Shown here: positions 1 through 7,070 of the stretch, piece after piece
Layout: every line of letters starts with the position of its first letter
How positions within the stretch are numbered: position 1 is the first letter of the stretch
DNA from: an uncultured Algimonas sp.
GTDB lineage: Bacteria; Pseudomonadota; Alphaproteobacteria; Caulobacterales; Maricaulaceae
Length of the DNA: 48,335 nucleotides
Assembly (NCBI RefSeq): GCF_947498175.1
Contig: NZ_CANMJB010000012.1
Span: 1 to 48,335, forward strand
Reading direction: 5' to 3'
Program-made: the position numbers and the translations under genes
The notes under the pieces: generated by a model
What the model saw: the letters and a program-made list of their open reading frames with translations, nothing else
What the model was told of the DNA's origin: nothing
The model's database searches: none

Positions 1-398
<398 letters not shown>

Positions 399-488
399 GT
401 GGCTCATCCTCTCATCTGGCCCACCTATCAGGCCGTTAAGGGTTCATTATGTCTGCAGCGTCATTCCTTGCGAAGCGACGCCGTATTC

Positions 489-562
489 TGGAGCGGGTAG
501 CGGGAATCGAACCCGCATACTCAGCTTGGAAGGCTGCTGCACTACCATTGTGCTATACCCGC
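489..562 (-). tRNA. tRNA-Gly (TCC anticodon)
   Basis: The minus strand folds as a cloverleaf. The acceptor stem is GCGGGTA/TACCCGC, the D-arm is GCAC/GTGC, the anticodon loop CTTCCAA carries TCC, and the T-arm is GCGGG/CCCGC with loop TTCGATT. The 3' CCA is encoded (489-491). The pair closing the anticodon stem at positions 27/43 is a G-A mismatch, leaving four good pairs. It lies between tRNA-Tyr and tuf and is probably processed from one transcript with them. Confidence 0.95.
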
Positions 563-605
563 CGCGTTGATCGAGACCGTACGGCCCGTTGAAATCCTGC
601 GGAAG

Positions 606-690
606 TGGTGGAGGGGGTTGGATTCGAACCAACGTACACATAGTGACCAGATTTACAGTCTGGCGCCTTTAACCACTCGGCCACCCCTCC
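606..690 (-). tRNA. tRNA-Tyr (GTA anticodon)
   Basis: This is a class II tRNA with a long variable arm. The acceptor stem is GGAGGGG/CCCCTCC, the anticodon arm CAGACTGTAAATCTG has GTA in the loop, and the T-arm is GTTGG/CCAAC. The 3' CCA is encoded (606-608). The GTA anticodon is a queuosine target; tgt and queA of that pathway are in this window at 8816-10979. It is the first gene of the tRNA-Tyr/tRNA-Gly/tuf group on the minus strand. Confidence 0.95.
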
Positions 691-851
691 CTGAAGGAAC
701 TCCTGATACCCCGAAGCATCCGACCCGGCCGATGGATCGAAAGCCCGAAAGTGCTGTTTTCCAACAAAAAACGCTCTGTCGCCCGCATGGCCATCGTGTT
801 AGCCGCGCTGGAAGACAGAGACATGATGTTGATCGAGGCGGGCATATAACG

Positions 852-1895
852 ATGGACGACGGTCCGCGCAAGAACGAAAACGCAGGCGGAACGGGCGGAA
901 AGAGCCGACGGCGCCCCGGTGGCGGCCATGCCAGCGGCAAGCGTGGCGGCAAAGGCGGCGGCGCGCCCCATAATGCACGCCAGACGGGAAACTCAGGCGG
1001 TCATCCGGACCGGGACTCTCCCATGCGCTCGAAAGGCATGATCGGCGGGTCGGCTAGGGACGCGAAAAAAGGCGGCCCGCGCCGATCCAAGGGCGCGCGC
1101 GATCATGGCGCCGTCACGACACCGCGCAAGCCGAATCGCGGAAACTACAACAAACGCAGCAATAAGGGCGCCGGACCCAATCCCTGGATCTGGGGCTGGC
1201 ACGCCGTGCAGGCCGTGTTGGCCAATCCGCGCCGCACCATCCATCAGATCATGGTGACGGAACAGGCCGCCGGACGGCTGGGCCTCGCCGACGGTCATCC
1301 CAATCTGAAAATGGTGGCGATGAATTATATCGACACCGCCTTGCCGCGCGGCGCGGCTCATCAAGGCGTCGCGGTCAAGGCCGCGCCGCTGGAATGGCCG
1401 GACCTGTCGCAGCTGGCCGACGATGCGGATGACGACGCACTCATCCTCGTGCTGGACCAGATCACCGATCCGCATAATGTCGGTGCCATGCTGCGCCTGT
1501 GCAGTGCGTTCGGTGTCTCCGCGCTCGTCATGCAGACCCGCAAGGCCCCACCATTGTTCGGCGCAACCGCCAAGGTTGCCGTGGGCTGCGTGGAAACCGT
1601 GCCCGTCTGCCTGGAGGTCAACATCGCCCAGTCGCTCAAGACGTTGCAGAATTTCGGCTACACCGTCGTTGGGTTGGCAGGCGAAACCGAGACGACCTTG
1701 CCGGATGCGCTATCGGGCGGCGGGCGCCGCGCCCTCGTCATGGGCGCGGAAGGGCCGGGCCTGCGCGAGCTGGTCGCCAAGAATTGCGACGTGCTAGCCC
1801 GCATCCCGATGCAAAGCCATGCCGTCGCGGGGCAAGCGGAAAGCCTGAACGTGGCCACGGCGGCGGGAATCGCGCTTTATGAGGCGCGCCGCTAG
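852..1895 (+). CDS. rlmB: TrmH-family 23S rRNA 2'-O-ribose methyltransferase (RlmB-like) with long basic tail
   Basis: SPOUT-class methyltransferase of the TrmH/SpoU family, the kind that methylates G2251 of 23S rRNA. All three SpoU motifs are present in the C-terminal 160 residues: ILVLDQITDPHNVGAMLRL (motif 1), ALVMGAEGPGLREL (motif 2) and SLNVATAAGIALYE (motif 3). A substrate-binding domain begins near residue 110 (WIWGWHAVQAVLANP). The first ~110 residues are a low-complexity Gly/Lys/Arg tail, presumably disordered and RNA-binding. The reading frame is open further upstream across the tRNA-Tyr gene; ATG 852 is the first start clear of it, with a weak GAGG at 835. A start at 1023 is possible. 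ubiA follows after 8 bp. Confidence 0.85.
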   Translation: MDDGPRKNENAGGTGGKSRRRPGGGHASGKRGGKGGGAPHNARQTGNSGGHPDRDSPMRSKGMIGGSARDAKKGGPRRSKGARDHGAVTTPRKPNRGNYNKRSNKGAGPNPWIWGWHAVQAVLANPRRTIHQIMVTEQAAGRLGLADGHPNLKMVAMNYIDTALPRGAAHQGVAVKAAPLEWPDLSQLADDADDDALILVLDQITDPHNVGAMLRLCSAFGVSALVMQTRKAPPLFGATAKVAVGCVETVPVCLEVNIAQSLKTLQNFGYTVVGLAGETETTLPDALSGGGRRALVMGAEGPGLRELVAKNCDVLARIPMQSHAVAGQAESLNVATAAGIALYEARR

Positions 1896-1903
1896 ACATA
1901 ATC

Positions 1904-2833
1904 ATGTCCAAGGTCGCCGACAGCCGCAACACGCATTGGGTCAACCGCACACCCAGTTTTCTCCGCCCCTATTTGCAGCTTTCCCGCCTCGACCGCCCTG
2001 TCGGCTATTGGCTGCTCGCCTTGCCCGGCTGGGTCGGCCTGATGGTGCCGTCCTGGCTGTGCCGTCCGGGCTGGCAGGTCTGGTCACCCCTTTACTGGGG
2101 CGGCCTGATCCTGATCGGGGCCGTCGCCATGCGCGGAGCCGGCTGCACCTATAACGATATCGTCGACCGGGATCTGGATGCCCAAGTCGAACGGACGCAG
2201 TCGCGCCCCCTGCCCTCCGGGCAAGTCACGGTGAGGCGGGCCTGGCTTTGGCTCGTCGCGCAACTCGCCATCGGCTTCGTCGTCTGGCTCGCCCTGCCTT
2301 GGGGCGCGAAACTTGTCGCTTTTGCCTCGATCCCCCTCGTCGCCGCCTACCCGTTCATGAAGCGCATCACCTGGTGGCCGCAGGTCTGGCTTGGCCTGAC
2401 GTTCAATTGCGCGGTGCTGGTGGCCTATGCGATCAAGACCGGCGGGCTCGATGCGACGATCGGGCTTGTCTATGCGGGGATGGCGATGTGGACGGTCGGC
2501 TACGACACGATCTACGCTCTGCAGGATCTGGAAGACGACGCCATGGCCGGCATCCGCAGCACGGCGCGCCGCTTCGGGTCGCGAGTCAGGTCGGGTGTGG
2601 CGCTGAGCTACGGCCTGTGCGTCGCGGCGATCACGGCCGGACTGTCGATCTCGCAGATGCCTCTCGCCGCCCTCGCCGTCATTCCCTTCGCCATCCATCT
2701 TTTCTGGCAGGTCATGAAACTCCGCTCTGATGACCGTCGCGGCGCGCTGCGCCTGTTCAAGTCCAACGGCTGGGCTGCGCTGATCCTGGCGGCCACGCTC
2801 GCCCTTGTGCAAACCGCGGTCACTCAGGCGTGA
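1904..2833 (+). CDS. ubiA: 4-hydroxybenzoate polyprenyltransferase
   Basis: Integral-membrane prenyltransferase that attaches the polyprenyl chain to 4-hydroxybenzoate in ubiquinone synthesis. The 309-residue length is usual for the family. The first Asp-rich motif is NDIVDRDLD (from residue 84), within GAGCTYNDIVDRDLDAQVE. The second is YALQDLEDD, where the enzyme binds Mg-diphosphate. The rest is a run of hydrophobic helices, with RPVGYWLL near the N-terminus typical of UbiA. It starts 8 bp after rlmB and is probably co-transcribed with it. The ribosome-binding site is weak, which fits read-through translation from rlmB. Confidence 0.95.
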   Translation: MSKVADSRNTHWVNRTPSFLRPYLQLSRLDRPVGYWLLALPGWVGLMVPSWLCRPGWQVWSPLYWGGLILIGAVAMRGAGCTYNDIVDRDLDAQVERTQSRPLPSGQVTVRRAWLWLVAQLAIGFVVWLALPWGAKLVAFASIPLVAAYPFMKRITWWPQVWLGLTFNCAVLVAYAIKTGGLDATIGLVYAGMAMWTVGYDTIYALQDLEDDAMAGIRSTARRFGSRVRSGVALSYGLCVAAITAGLSISQMPLAALAVIPFAIHLFWQVMKLRSDDRRGALRLFKSNGWAALILAATLALVQTAVTQA

Positions 2834-2905
2834 GAGAAACCTGATTGGCGTGTCACGCGTAAATCCTTACGTCGGAGCGGAGTCCGATCCGACGGAGAGA
2901 CCGAC

Positions 2906-3448
2906 ATGATCGACAGACGCCGATTCGCCTTGAGCAGCCTCGCCTTCGGAAGTTCCGCCATCGTCCTCACGGCGTGCGGCGCATCGTCCGCACCCGCCTC
3001 CCGGGCAACCCTTCAGAGAAAGACAGACGTCATGAGCGCATTAGACACCGACACCGACTGGGCCGAACTGACCAAGGCGGACTGGAAAGAGCGCCTGACC
3101 GAAGAGGAGTTCCACGTCCTGCGCAAGGAGGGCACGGAGCGCCCCTTCTCCAGCCCGCTCAACGACGAAAAACGCCCCGGCACCTTCGTCTGTGCCGGGT
3201 GCGGATTGCCTTTGTTCAAGACAGACATGAAATTCGATTCGGGTACGGGCTGGCCGAGCTTCTTCGACTATATAGACGGCGCGGTGGACACAAAGCGCGA
3301 CTTCAAGCTGATCGTGCCGCGCACCGAATATCACTGTGCGCGCTGTGGCGGGCATCAGGGTCATGTCTTCAAGGACGGGCCTGCCCCGACGGGTCTGCGC
3401 TACTGCAATAACGGCGTTGCGCTGGACTTCATCCCCGACGCTGCCTGA
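2906..3448 (+). CDS. msrB: Peptide-methionine (R)-S-oxide reductase, Tat-exported lipoprotein form
   Basis: MsrB reduces methionine-R-sulfoxide in proteins. Zinc cysteines form two CxxC pairs (C96/C99 and C144/C147), and the catalytic cysteine C167 lies in [11 protein letters not shown]. The usual resolving-cysteine position reads SGTGWPSF (Thr instead of Cys), so thiol recycling must use another partner. The N-terminus [15 protein letters not shown] has a twin-arginine motif, then a hydrophobic stretch and lipobox LTAC (C24). This suggests export by Tat and lipid anchoring, hence repair of envelope proteins. An internal ATG at 3032 ([10 protein letters not shown]) could give a cytosolic form, but GGAGAGA precedes the 2906 start. 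It stands alone, 72 bp after ubiA. Confidence 0.93.
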   Translation: MIDRRRFALSSLAFGSSAIVLTACGASSAPASRATLQRKTDVMSALDTDTDWAELTKADWKERLTEEEFHVLRKEGTERPFSSPLNDEKRPGTFVCAGCGLPLFKTDMKFDSGTGWPSFFDYIDGAVDTKRDFKLIVPRTEYHCARCGGHQGHVFKDGPAPTGLRYCNNGVALDFIPDAA

Positions 3449-3565
3449 AACAGCGTTACCCATCCCTTAACCGAGGCTGCAATTTCACATAATTTCATGC
3501 TTGCCCGCAGCGTGGAGTCACCCCAATTATGGATCTATCGTTAGCCGTCCCATTGTGGGGCCGCG

Positions 3566-3595
3566 TTGAGAAAGGAGGTGTGATTTGTCTATCTT
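3566..3595 (+). promoter_or_regulatory. Sigma70-type promoter for the structured RNA
   Basis: TTGAGA (3566-3571) and TATCTT (3590-3595) are separated by 18 bp and are followed after 5-7 bp by the first base-paired segment of the RNA at 3601. The spacer holds AAAGGAGG (3571-3578), a strong Shine-Dalgarno-like word, which may instead serve a tiny TTG-initiated ORF at 3585 (see findings). Confidence 0.5.
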
Positions 3596-3600
3596 TTTTG

Positions 3601-3768
3601 AGGGGTCTGCCCAGAGCTGTTAGCTCAGCCTTTCGTAAACGCGAAACTGGGTAGGGTTTGCTCGCCGGATGCGTCCACAGAGTGAACCACAACGAAGCGG
3701 GCATGGTGTCCCGTAAGACCCAAACTTCAAAACGAGGCCCGCTGGCATTGTCGGCGGGCCTTTGTTTT
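3601..3768 (+). ncRNA. Putative structured small RNA with its own promoter and terminator, family unknown
   Basis: About 168 nt with no convincing protein. I can pair: closing stem GGGTCT (3603-3608) with AGACCC (3716-3721); CCCAG (3610-3614) with CTGGG (3647-3651), enclosing hairpins AGCT/AGCT (3615-3625) and TTTCG/CGAAA (3631-3646); the long stem GGTTTGCTC (3655-3663) with GAGTGAACC (3680-3688), capped by GGA-TGCG-TCC; and CGGG/CCCG (3698-3713). This is a multi-branched fold followed by a rho-independent terminator. Length and isolation would suit a 6S RNA, and an alternative rod-like fold using TTCGT/ACGAA (3632-3636 with 3692-3696) exists. I do not recognise 6S, tmRNA, SRP or riboswitch core sequences, so the family is left open. 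Confidence 0.6.
3736..3768 (+). terminator. Rho-independent terminator of the structured RNA
   Basis: GGCCCGC (3736-3742) pairs perfectly with GCGGGCC (3754-3760) across an 11-nt loop and is followed directly by TTTGTTTT (3761-3768). It lies 15 nt after the closing stem of the RNA on the plus strand. Confidence 0.85.
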
Positions 3769-3902
3769 ATCCGCCTTTCCAAAAAGTCATCTTTTCGGCC
3801 CATTTGTACCATATGGGCAATGTCTCTCCTATCTGGCCGCGCCTAGCAGGCACATGTCGCGCGAATCCCCGCGCTGCAGACCGTCGCGGTCGGAGTGAAA
3901 TC

Positions 3903-4322
3903 ATGTCGCCTTGGACATCCGCCATCAGCCTTCTGTTCGCCGCCACGCTCGCCGGCTTGTTCTGGCCGGCCGATGCCGCGCAGACACCGCTGCGGCCTGC
4001 CTCCGTAACGAAGGCCTCTATGACCCCGGTTACTGCGGCCCCGGTCATGGCCCGCGACATGGCCACTCAGACGGAGGATGTCGCCCTCGCCAATCGGTGC
4101 GTGCTGGACGGGATTGGCAAGGCCGACTGCCTTTGCGTCGTCAAGATCATGAAATTCGAGCTGCCGTTACGGACTTACCGCCAGGACGTCCGGGCTTATG
4201 TCAGACGCCAAGCGGGCTCGACCATACGTCCGGCCGTGCGAGACCTCGTCTCGGATGCATTGTTCACTGACCGTTGCGCCTCGGCCAACGATTTCTTCTT
4301 CCCCGGCCCGGCAGACCGCTGA
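3903..4322 (+). CDS. Small secreted protein of unknown function
   Basis: 139 residues starting at ATG 3903, chosen because GGAG sits 7-10 bp upstream and because residues 1-26 form a clear signal peptide (hydrophobic ISLLFAATLAGLF, cleavage likely after ADAA). The mature part has four cysteines, two of them in the segment CVLDGIGKADCLC, and two more conserved-looking positions (C in DRCAS). The Cys spacing suggests a small disulfide-stabilised periplasmic domain. I do not recognise the family. It follows the terminator of the structured RNA and precedes a YciI-like gene by 63 bp; no functional link is evident. Confidence 0.7.
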   Translation: MSPWTSAISLLFAATLAGLFWPADAAQTPLRPASVTKASMTPVTAAPVMARDMATQTEDVALANRCVLDGIGKADCLCVVKIMKFELPLRTYRQDVRAYVRRQAGSTIRPAVRDLVSDALFTDRCASANDFFFPGPADR

Positions 4323-4385
4323 CGAACGACGCCTGACGCACCGCGGTGGATTGCGGACATCGCGGCGCGGCGTTAGAGCCGCGCC

Positions 4386-4682
4386 ATGCCCGATTTCATG
4401 ATCCTGTCCAAAGACGTCGCCGAAGGCCCGGACATCCGCGCCCGCATCCGGCAGGACCATCTGGACTGGCTCGGCCAACCGTCTAACTGCACCGTTCTGT
4501 CGGCCGGACCTTGGCTCGACGACATGGATGTGATGCGTGGGTCCCTGCTAATTGTCAAAGCGCCGTCCCGCGAGGCATTGGAAGCCTGGATGGCCGAAGA
4601 TCCCTACGCCGTGGCGGGTCTGTCGGCCGACATCGACGTCAGGCCGTTCAATCTCGTGATCGGACGGCCCGACGGGCGCTGA
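4386..4682 (+). CDS. YciI-like protein (YCII domain)
   Basis: A 98-residue single-domain protein of the YciI family, a dimeric ferredoxin-like fold related to muconolactone isomerase. Family signatures visible are the His in RQDHLDWL (putative catalytic), the strand GSLLIVKAPSREALEAW, and DPYAVAGLSADIDVRPFNLV near the end. Reactions of most members are unknown; some carry out dehalogenation or ring chemistry. It lies 19 bp upstream of the cytochrome P450, so the two may form a small catabolic operon, which is inference from spacing only. Confidence 0.85.
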   Translation: MPDFMILSKDVAEGPDIRARIRQDHLDWLGQPSNCTVLSAGPWLDDMDVMRGSLLIVKAPSREALEAWMAEDPYAVAGLSADIDVRPFNLVIGRPDGR

Positions 4683-4701
4683 TACACGCAGGGGAACGCA
4701 T

Positions 4702-6033
4702 ATGGGTTTGCAATTGGTCACGGATACCGTCCTTCCCGACCGCGGCCCGCGCGATCCGGTTCACCCGATCCAATACCCTCTGACGCCCCCTGCCGATCTG
4801 GGCGAACCCCTCACTTTCGCCGTGGAACCGCCTTGGAAGGCGTTCCGATCGATGCGCGAAACGGCTCCGGTCATGTGGCATCCGCTGGACAACAAGAAGC
4901 TGGAAGGCTTCTGGGCACTGACGCGTTACGACGATATCCGAGCGGCCAGCCTCGATACCGGCATCTGGTCCTCGCAGATGGGCGGCATCATGATGGCTTA
5001 TGCCAACGATGCCCGACAGCATCCCAAGCTGCACTCCGCCTCGCTCAACACCATGATCTGCCTGGACGCTCCGCACCACATGCAGCTGCGGCGCGAACAC
5101 ATGCAGTTCGTGCGCCCGGATTTCGTCGCCGATCTGCGCCGCAAGGTCGATCAACGCGTGACGCACTTGCTCGACGGCGTCGAACGGAACGGACCGCGCC
5201 TGGACTGGGTCGAGCATTTCTCCTCCCGGCTGCCTCTCTTCACCCTGTGTGAAATGCTAGGCGTGCCAGAAGCCGACCGACCCCAGATCCGCGACTGGAT
5301 GGATATGCTGGAAATGGCGACATACGTGCTCGGCACCGGCGATCCGTCATCCATCGACCCGCAACTGGTCATGACATTCCTGACCGAAGTCGAAGCGATG
5401 TTCGCCTATGGCCGCGACATCTTGCTGGCACGGCGGGCCAATCCGACCGGCGACCTGCTTTCGGCCATCGCCAATGTCGAGATCGACGGCGAACGACTGC
5501 CAGACGAATTTCTCGACGGATCCTGGCTGCTCATCATTATCGCCGGGAACGATACCACACGCAACTCCCTGTCCGGCGGCTTGCGCCTGCTGGGCCGGTT
5601 TCCTGACGAGAAAGCTAAGGTGCTGACCGACCGCTCGCTGATCCCGAACATGTGTCACGAAATCGTGCGCATGGTCAGCCCGGTCATGTATATGCGCCGC
5701 ACCGCTTTGCAGGAGACGGAGATCCGCGGACAGATGATCGCCAAGGGCGAAAAGATCGTCATGTGGTACGGAGCCGGCAACCGCGATCCCGAAGTCTTTC
5801 CCGACCCCGACCGGTTCATCGTGACGCGCGAAAATGCCTCCAAGCATATCGCCTTCGGCACCGGCCCCCACCTCTGCATGGGCCAGCGCATCGCCAACAT
5901 GCAGCTGAACGCCGCCTTCACGCAGATATTCGACCGTTTCCCTGACATTGCGTGGACCGGCCAACAGACGATCCTGCCCAACAACTTCACACATTCGATC
6001 GGATCTTTGGAGGTGGATTTAGGTCCAGCTTGA
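4702..6033 (+). CDS. Cytochrome P450 monooxygenase
   Basis: A soluble bacterial class I P450 of 443 residues. The I-helix oxygen-activation motif AGNDTT is at 281-286, the K-helix ExxR at E320-R323 (EIVR), and the heme-binding loop FGTGPHLCMGQR has the thiolate ligand at C392. There is no membrane anchor, so electrons must come from a separate ferredoxin and reductase, neither of which is in this window. The N-terminal half (NTMICLDAPHHMQLRRE, with the C-helix His/Arg) resembles P450s acting on terpenoid, steroid side-chain or alkane substrates, but I cannot assign a CYP family. AGGGGA precedes the ATG. It probably shares a transcript with the YciI-like gene; about 1 kb of non-coding DNA follows. 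Confidence 0.96.
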   Translation: MGLQLVTDTVLPDRGPRDPVHPIQYPLTPPADLGEPLTFAVEPPWKAFRSMRETAPVMWHPLDNKKLEGFWALTRYDDIRAASLDTGIWSSQMGGIMMAYANDARQHPKLHSASLNTMICLDAPHHMQLRREHMQFVRPDFVADLRRKVDQRVTHLLDGVERNGPRLDWVEHFSSRLPLFTLCEMLGVPEADRPQIRDWMDMLEMATYVLGTGDPSSIDPQLVMTFLTEVEAMFAYGRDILLARRANPTGDLLSAIANVEIDGERLPDEFLDGSWLLIIIAGNDTTRNSLSGGLRLLGRFPDEKAKVLTDRSLIPNMCHEIVRMVSPVMYMRRTALQETEIRGQMIAKGEKIVMWYGAGNRDPEVFPDPDRFIVTRENASKHIAFGTGPHLCMGQRIANMQLNAAFTQIFDRFPDIAWTGQQTILPNNFTHSIGSLEVDLGPA

Positions 6034-6279
6034 TCGAACAGGTCTGGGTCCATCTCGGCACCGGCTCTTGCAGCTTTCGTCTTGCGTGCAGATCCAAGAA
6101 CGGCGAAACCGTTCGTCGCAAACCTCCCGCTCAGCAGATTTGTTCTAGAGGATAGAAGGGAAAAAAATCCGCCGTAAATCGAGTCGGTGTGTGGTGTGCT
6201 GGTCGCCTCTTTGTCCGCATACCCCGATGTGTCGGGGTTCAGCTCGTAGCCGCACAACCACGCTCGAGCCAGCCCGCCG

Positions 6280-6313
6280 CCTGGATCCCGACATCCGTCG
6301 GGATGAGCGGTGG
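6280..6313 (-). repeat. GGATCCCG palindromic module, copy
   Basis: TGGATCCCGAC-ATCC-GTCGGGATGA contains a perfect 8-bp inverted repeat (ATCCCGAC/GTCGGGAT). The outer words TGGATCCCG and CGGGATGA followed by a GGTGG match the palindrome at 19093-19128, so it is one more copy of the same module. Confidence 0.55.
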
Positions 6314-6381
6314 ATCAAAGGCTATCGTTTGTCTTACGTCGATCTGTCGTCACGGCTTGGCTTGCCCATCTCCCCGCAACC

Positions 6382-6470
6382 TCATCCCGGGCTTGGCCCG
6401 GAATCCGCCTTCCAGCCCTATCGGCTAGGCCAGCGGTCTGGTGATGGACTCCGGGCCAAGCCTGGAACGA
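6382..6470. repeat. Inverted pair of the CATCCCGGGCTTGGCCCGG module
   Basis: The sequence TCATCCCGGGCTTGGCCC at 6382 and its close inverted copy (6444-6470, reading back as TTCCAGGCTTGGCCCGGA) share about 21 of 25 positions and face each other across ~37 bp. Each copy is itself a palindrome (CCGGGC-TTG-GCCCGG). Together they could form a long cruciform or RNA hairpin. Similar modules sit at 6280 and inside the repeats at 18129 and 19086. Confidence 0.6.
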
Positions 6471-6826
6471 GGCCTGCAAAAGACACCGTCGCCAACACAT
6501 TCTCCCAGGTTTGTTGTCGTTCACACTCACGAGACGAGGGCGGGTTTGCCGCCACCTCTTGTGAACCTAACCTCGACCGAATTCAGGCAATAGGTGCCGG
6601 CACGAAAGGAGGATGGACGAGATGTCGCTCTGATGCCGATGTCCGGAAGACCGGACAGGCCTAGTTCCGACGCCGATCCGTATCCATCGCACAAATCATC
6701 CGGGCTTTCCCTACGCCAAGCCCCATCACCCACTTTTAGCCTCTTGCCCCTCCAGGGACGAAAGGGGCCGCGGACTACAAGGGCCATGTGTCGCAGACCG
6801 GGCGGCGGCAGGGGGTCGGACTCCCC

Positions 6827-6897
6827 GCGCGGGCTTCGCCTTCGTGTGGATGGTTCTTCTTTCGCTTCCCCATCACGAAGCAGGGCAACGCCTCGTG
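6827..6897 (+). repeat. Degenerate copy of the GCGCGGGC palindromic element
   Basis: It begins GCGCGGGCTTCGCC and ends CGCCTCGTG, the same outer words as the clearer copies at 18892-18967 and 48101-48176. The internal inverted arms are CTTCGTG and CACGAAG, and the central part TTCTTCTTTCGCTTCC loosely resembles the conserved loop of the other copies. Confidence 0.4.
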
Positions 6898-7013
6898 TCG
6901 CTTCGCGGCACTCACGCAGACTCGCCGTGGCCAGCATGTTTGGTCGCACCGAAAAGCATGCGTCGAAAACAATTCACATCACGAGCGTCGACGATAGGGG
7001 TGTTACGAGCGCG

Positions 7014-7045
7014 CAAAGAAAAAGCCCGGCTCGAAAGCCGGGCTT
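7014..7045 (-). terminator. Rho-independent terminator of the ompA-family gene
   Basis: AAGCCCGGC (7022-7030) and GCCGGGCTT (7037-7045) form a perfect 9-bp stem with a 6-nt loop. On the minus strand the stem is followed by TTTTTCTTT. It lies 26 bp beyond the stop codon of the porin gene. Confidence 0.92.
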
Positions 7046-7070
7046 CTTGCTTTCGGAATGTCCGAGAAGC

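Larger units (their letters stand above)
6034..7013. other. Non-coding, repeat-rich intergenic region (~1 kb)
   Basis: No open frame here looks like a protein; the frames that exist are short or continue as antisense of ompA. The stretch holds hairpins (ACCCCGA-TGTG-TCGGGGT at 6220-6237), several copies of a GGATCCCG-type palindromic module, and a degenerate copy of the GCGCGGGC palindromic element, annotated separately. Its base composition and patchwork of short inverted repeats resemble 18116-19283, which suggests accumulation of interspersed repeats rather than a decayed gene. Confidence 0.6.

Noticed and set aside
3601-3768. Identification of the RNA as tmRNA, SRP RNA or 6S RNA
   Set aside because: No tRNA-like acceptor and tag, no SRP GGAAGGGAGCAG-type loop, and no 6S sequence landmark I can verify; only size and an alternative fold speak for 6S.
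3658-3846. 62-codon frame over the structured RNA
   Set aside because: It crosses the RNA stems and the terminator, has no ribosome-binding site and no recognisable protein pattern.
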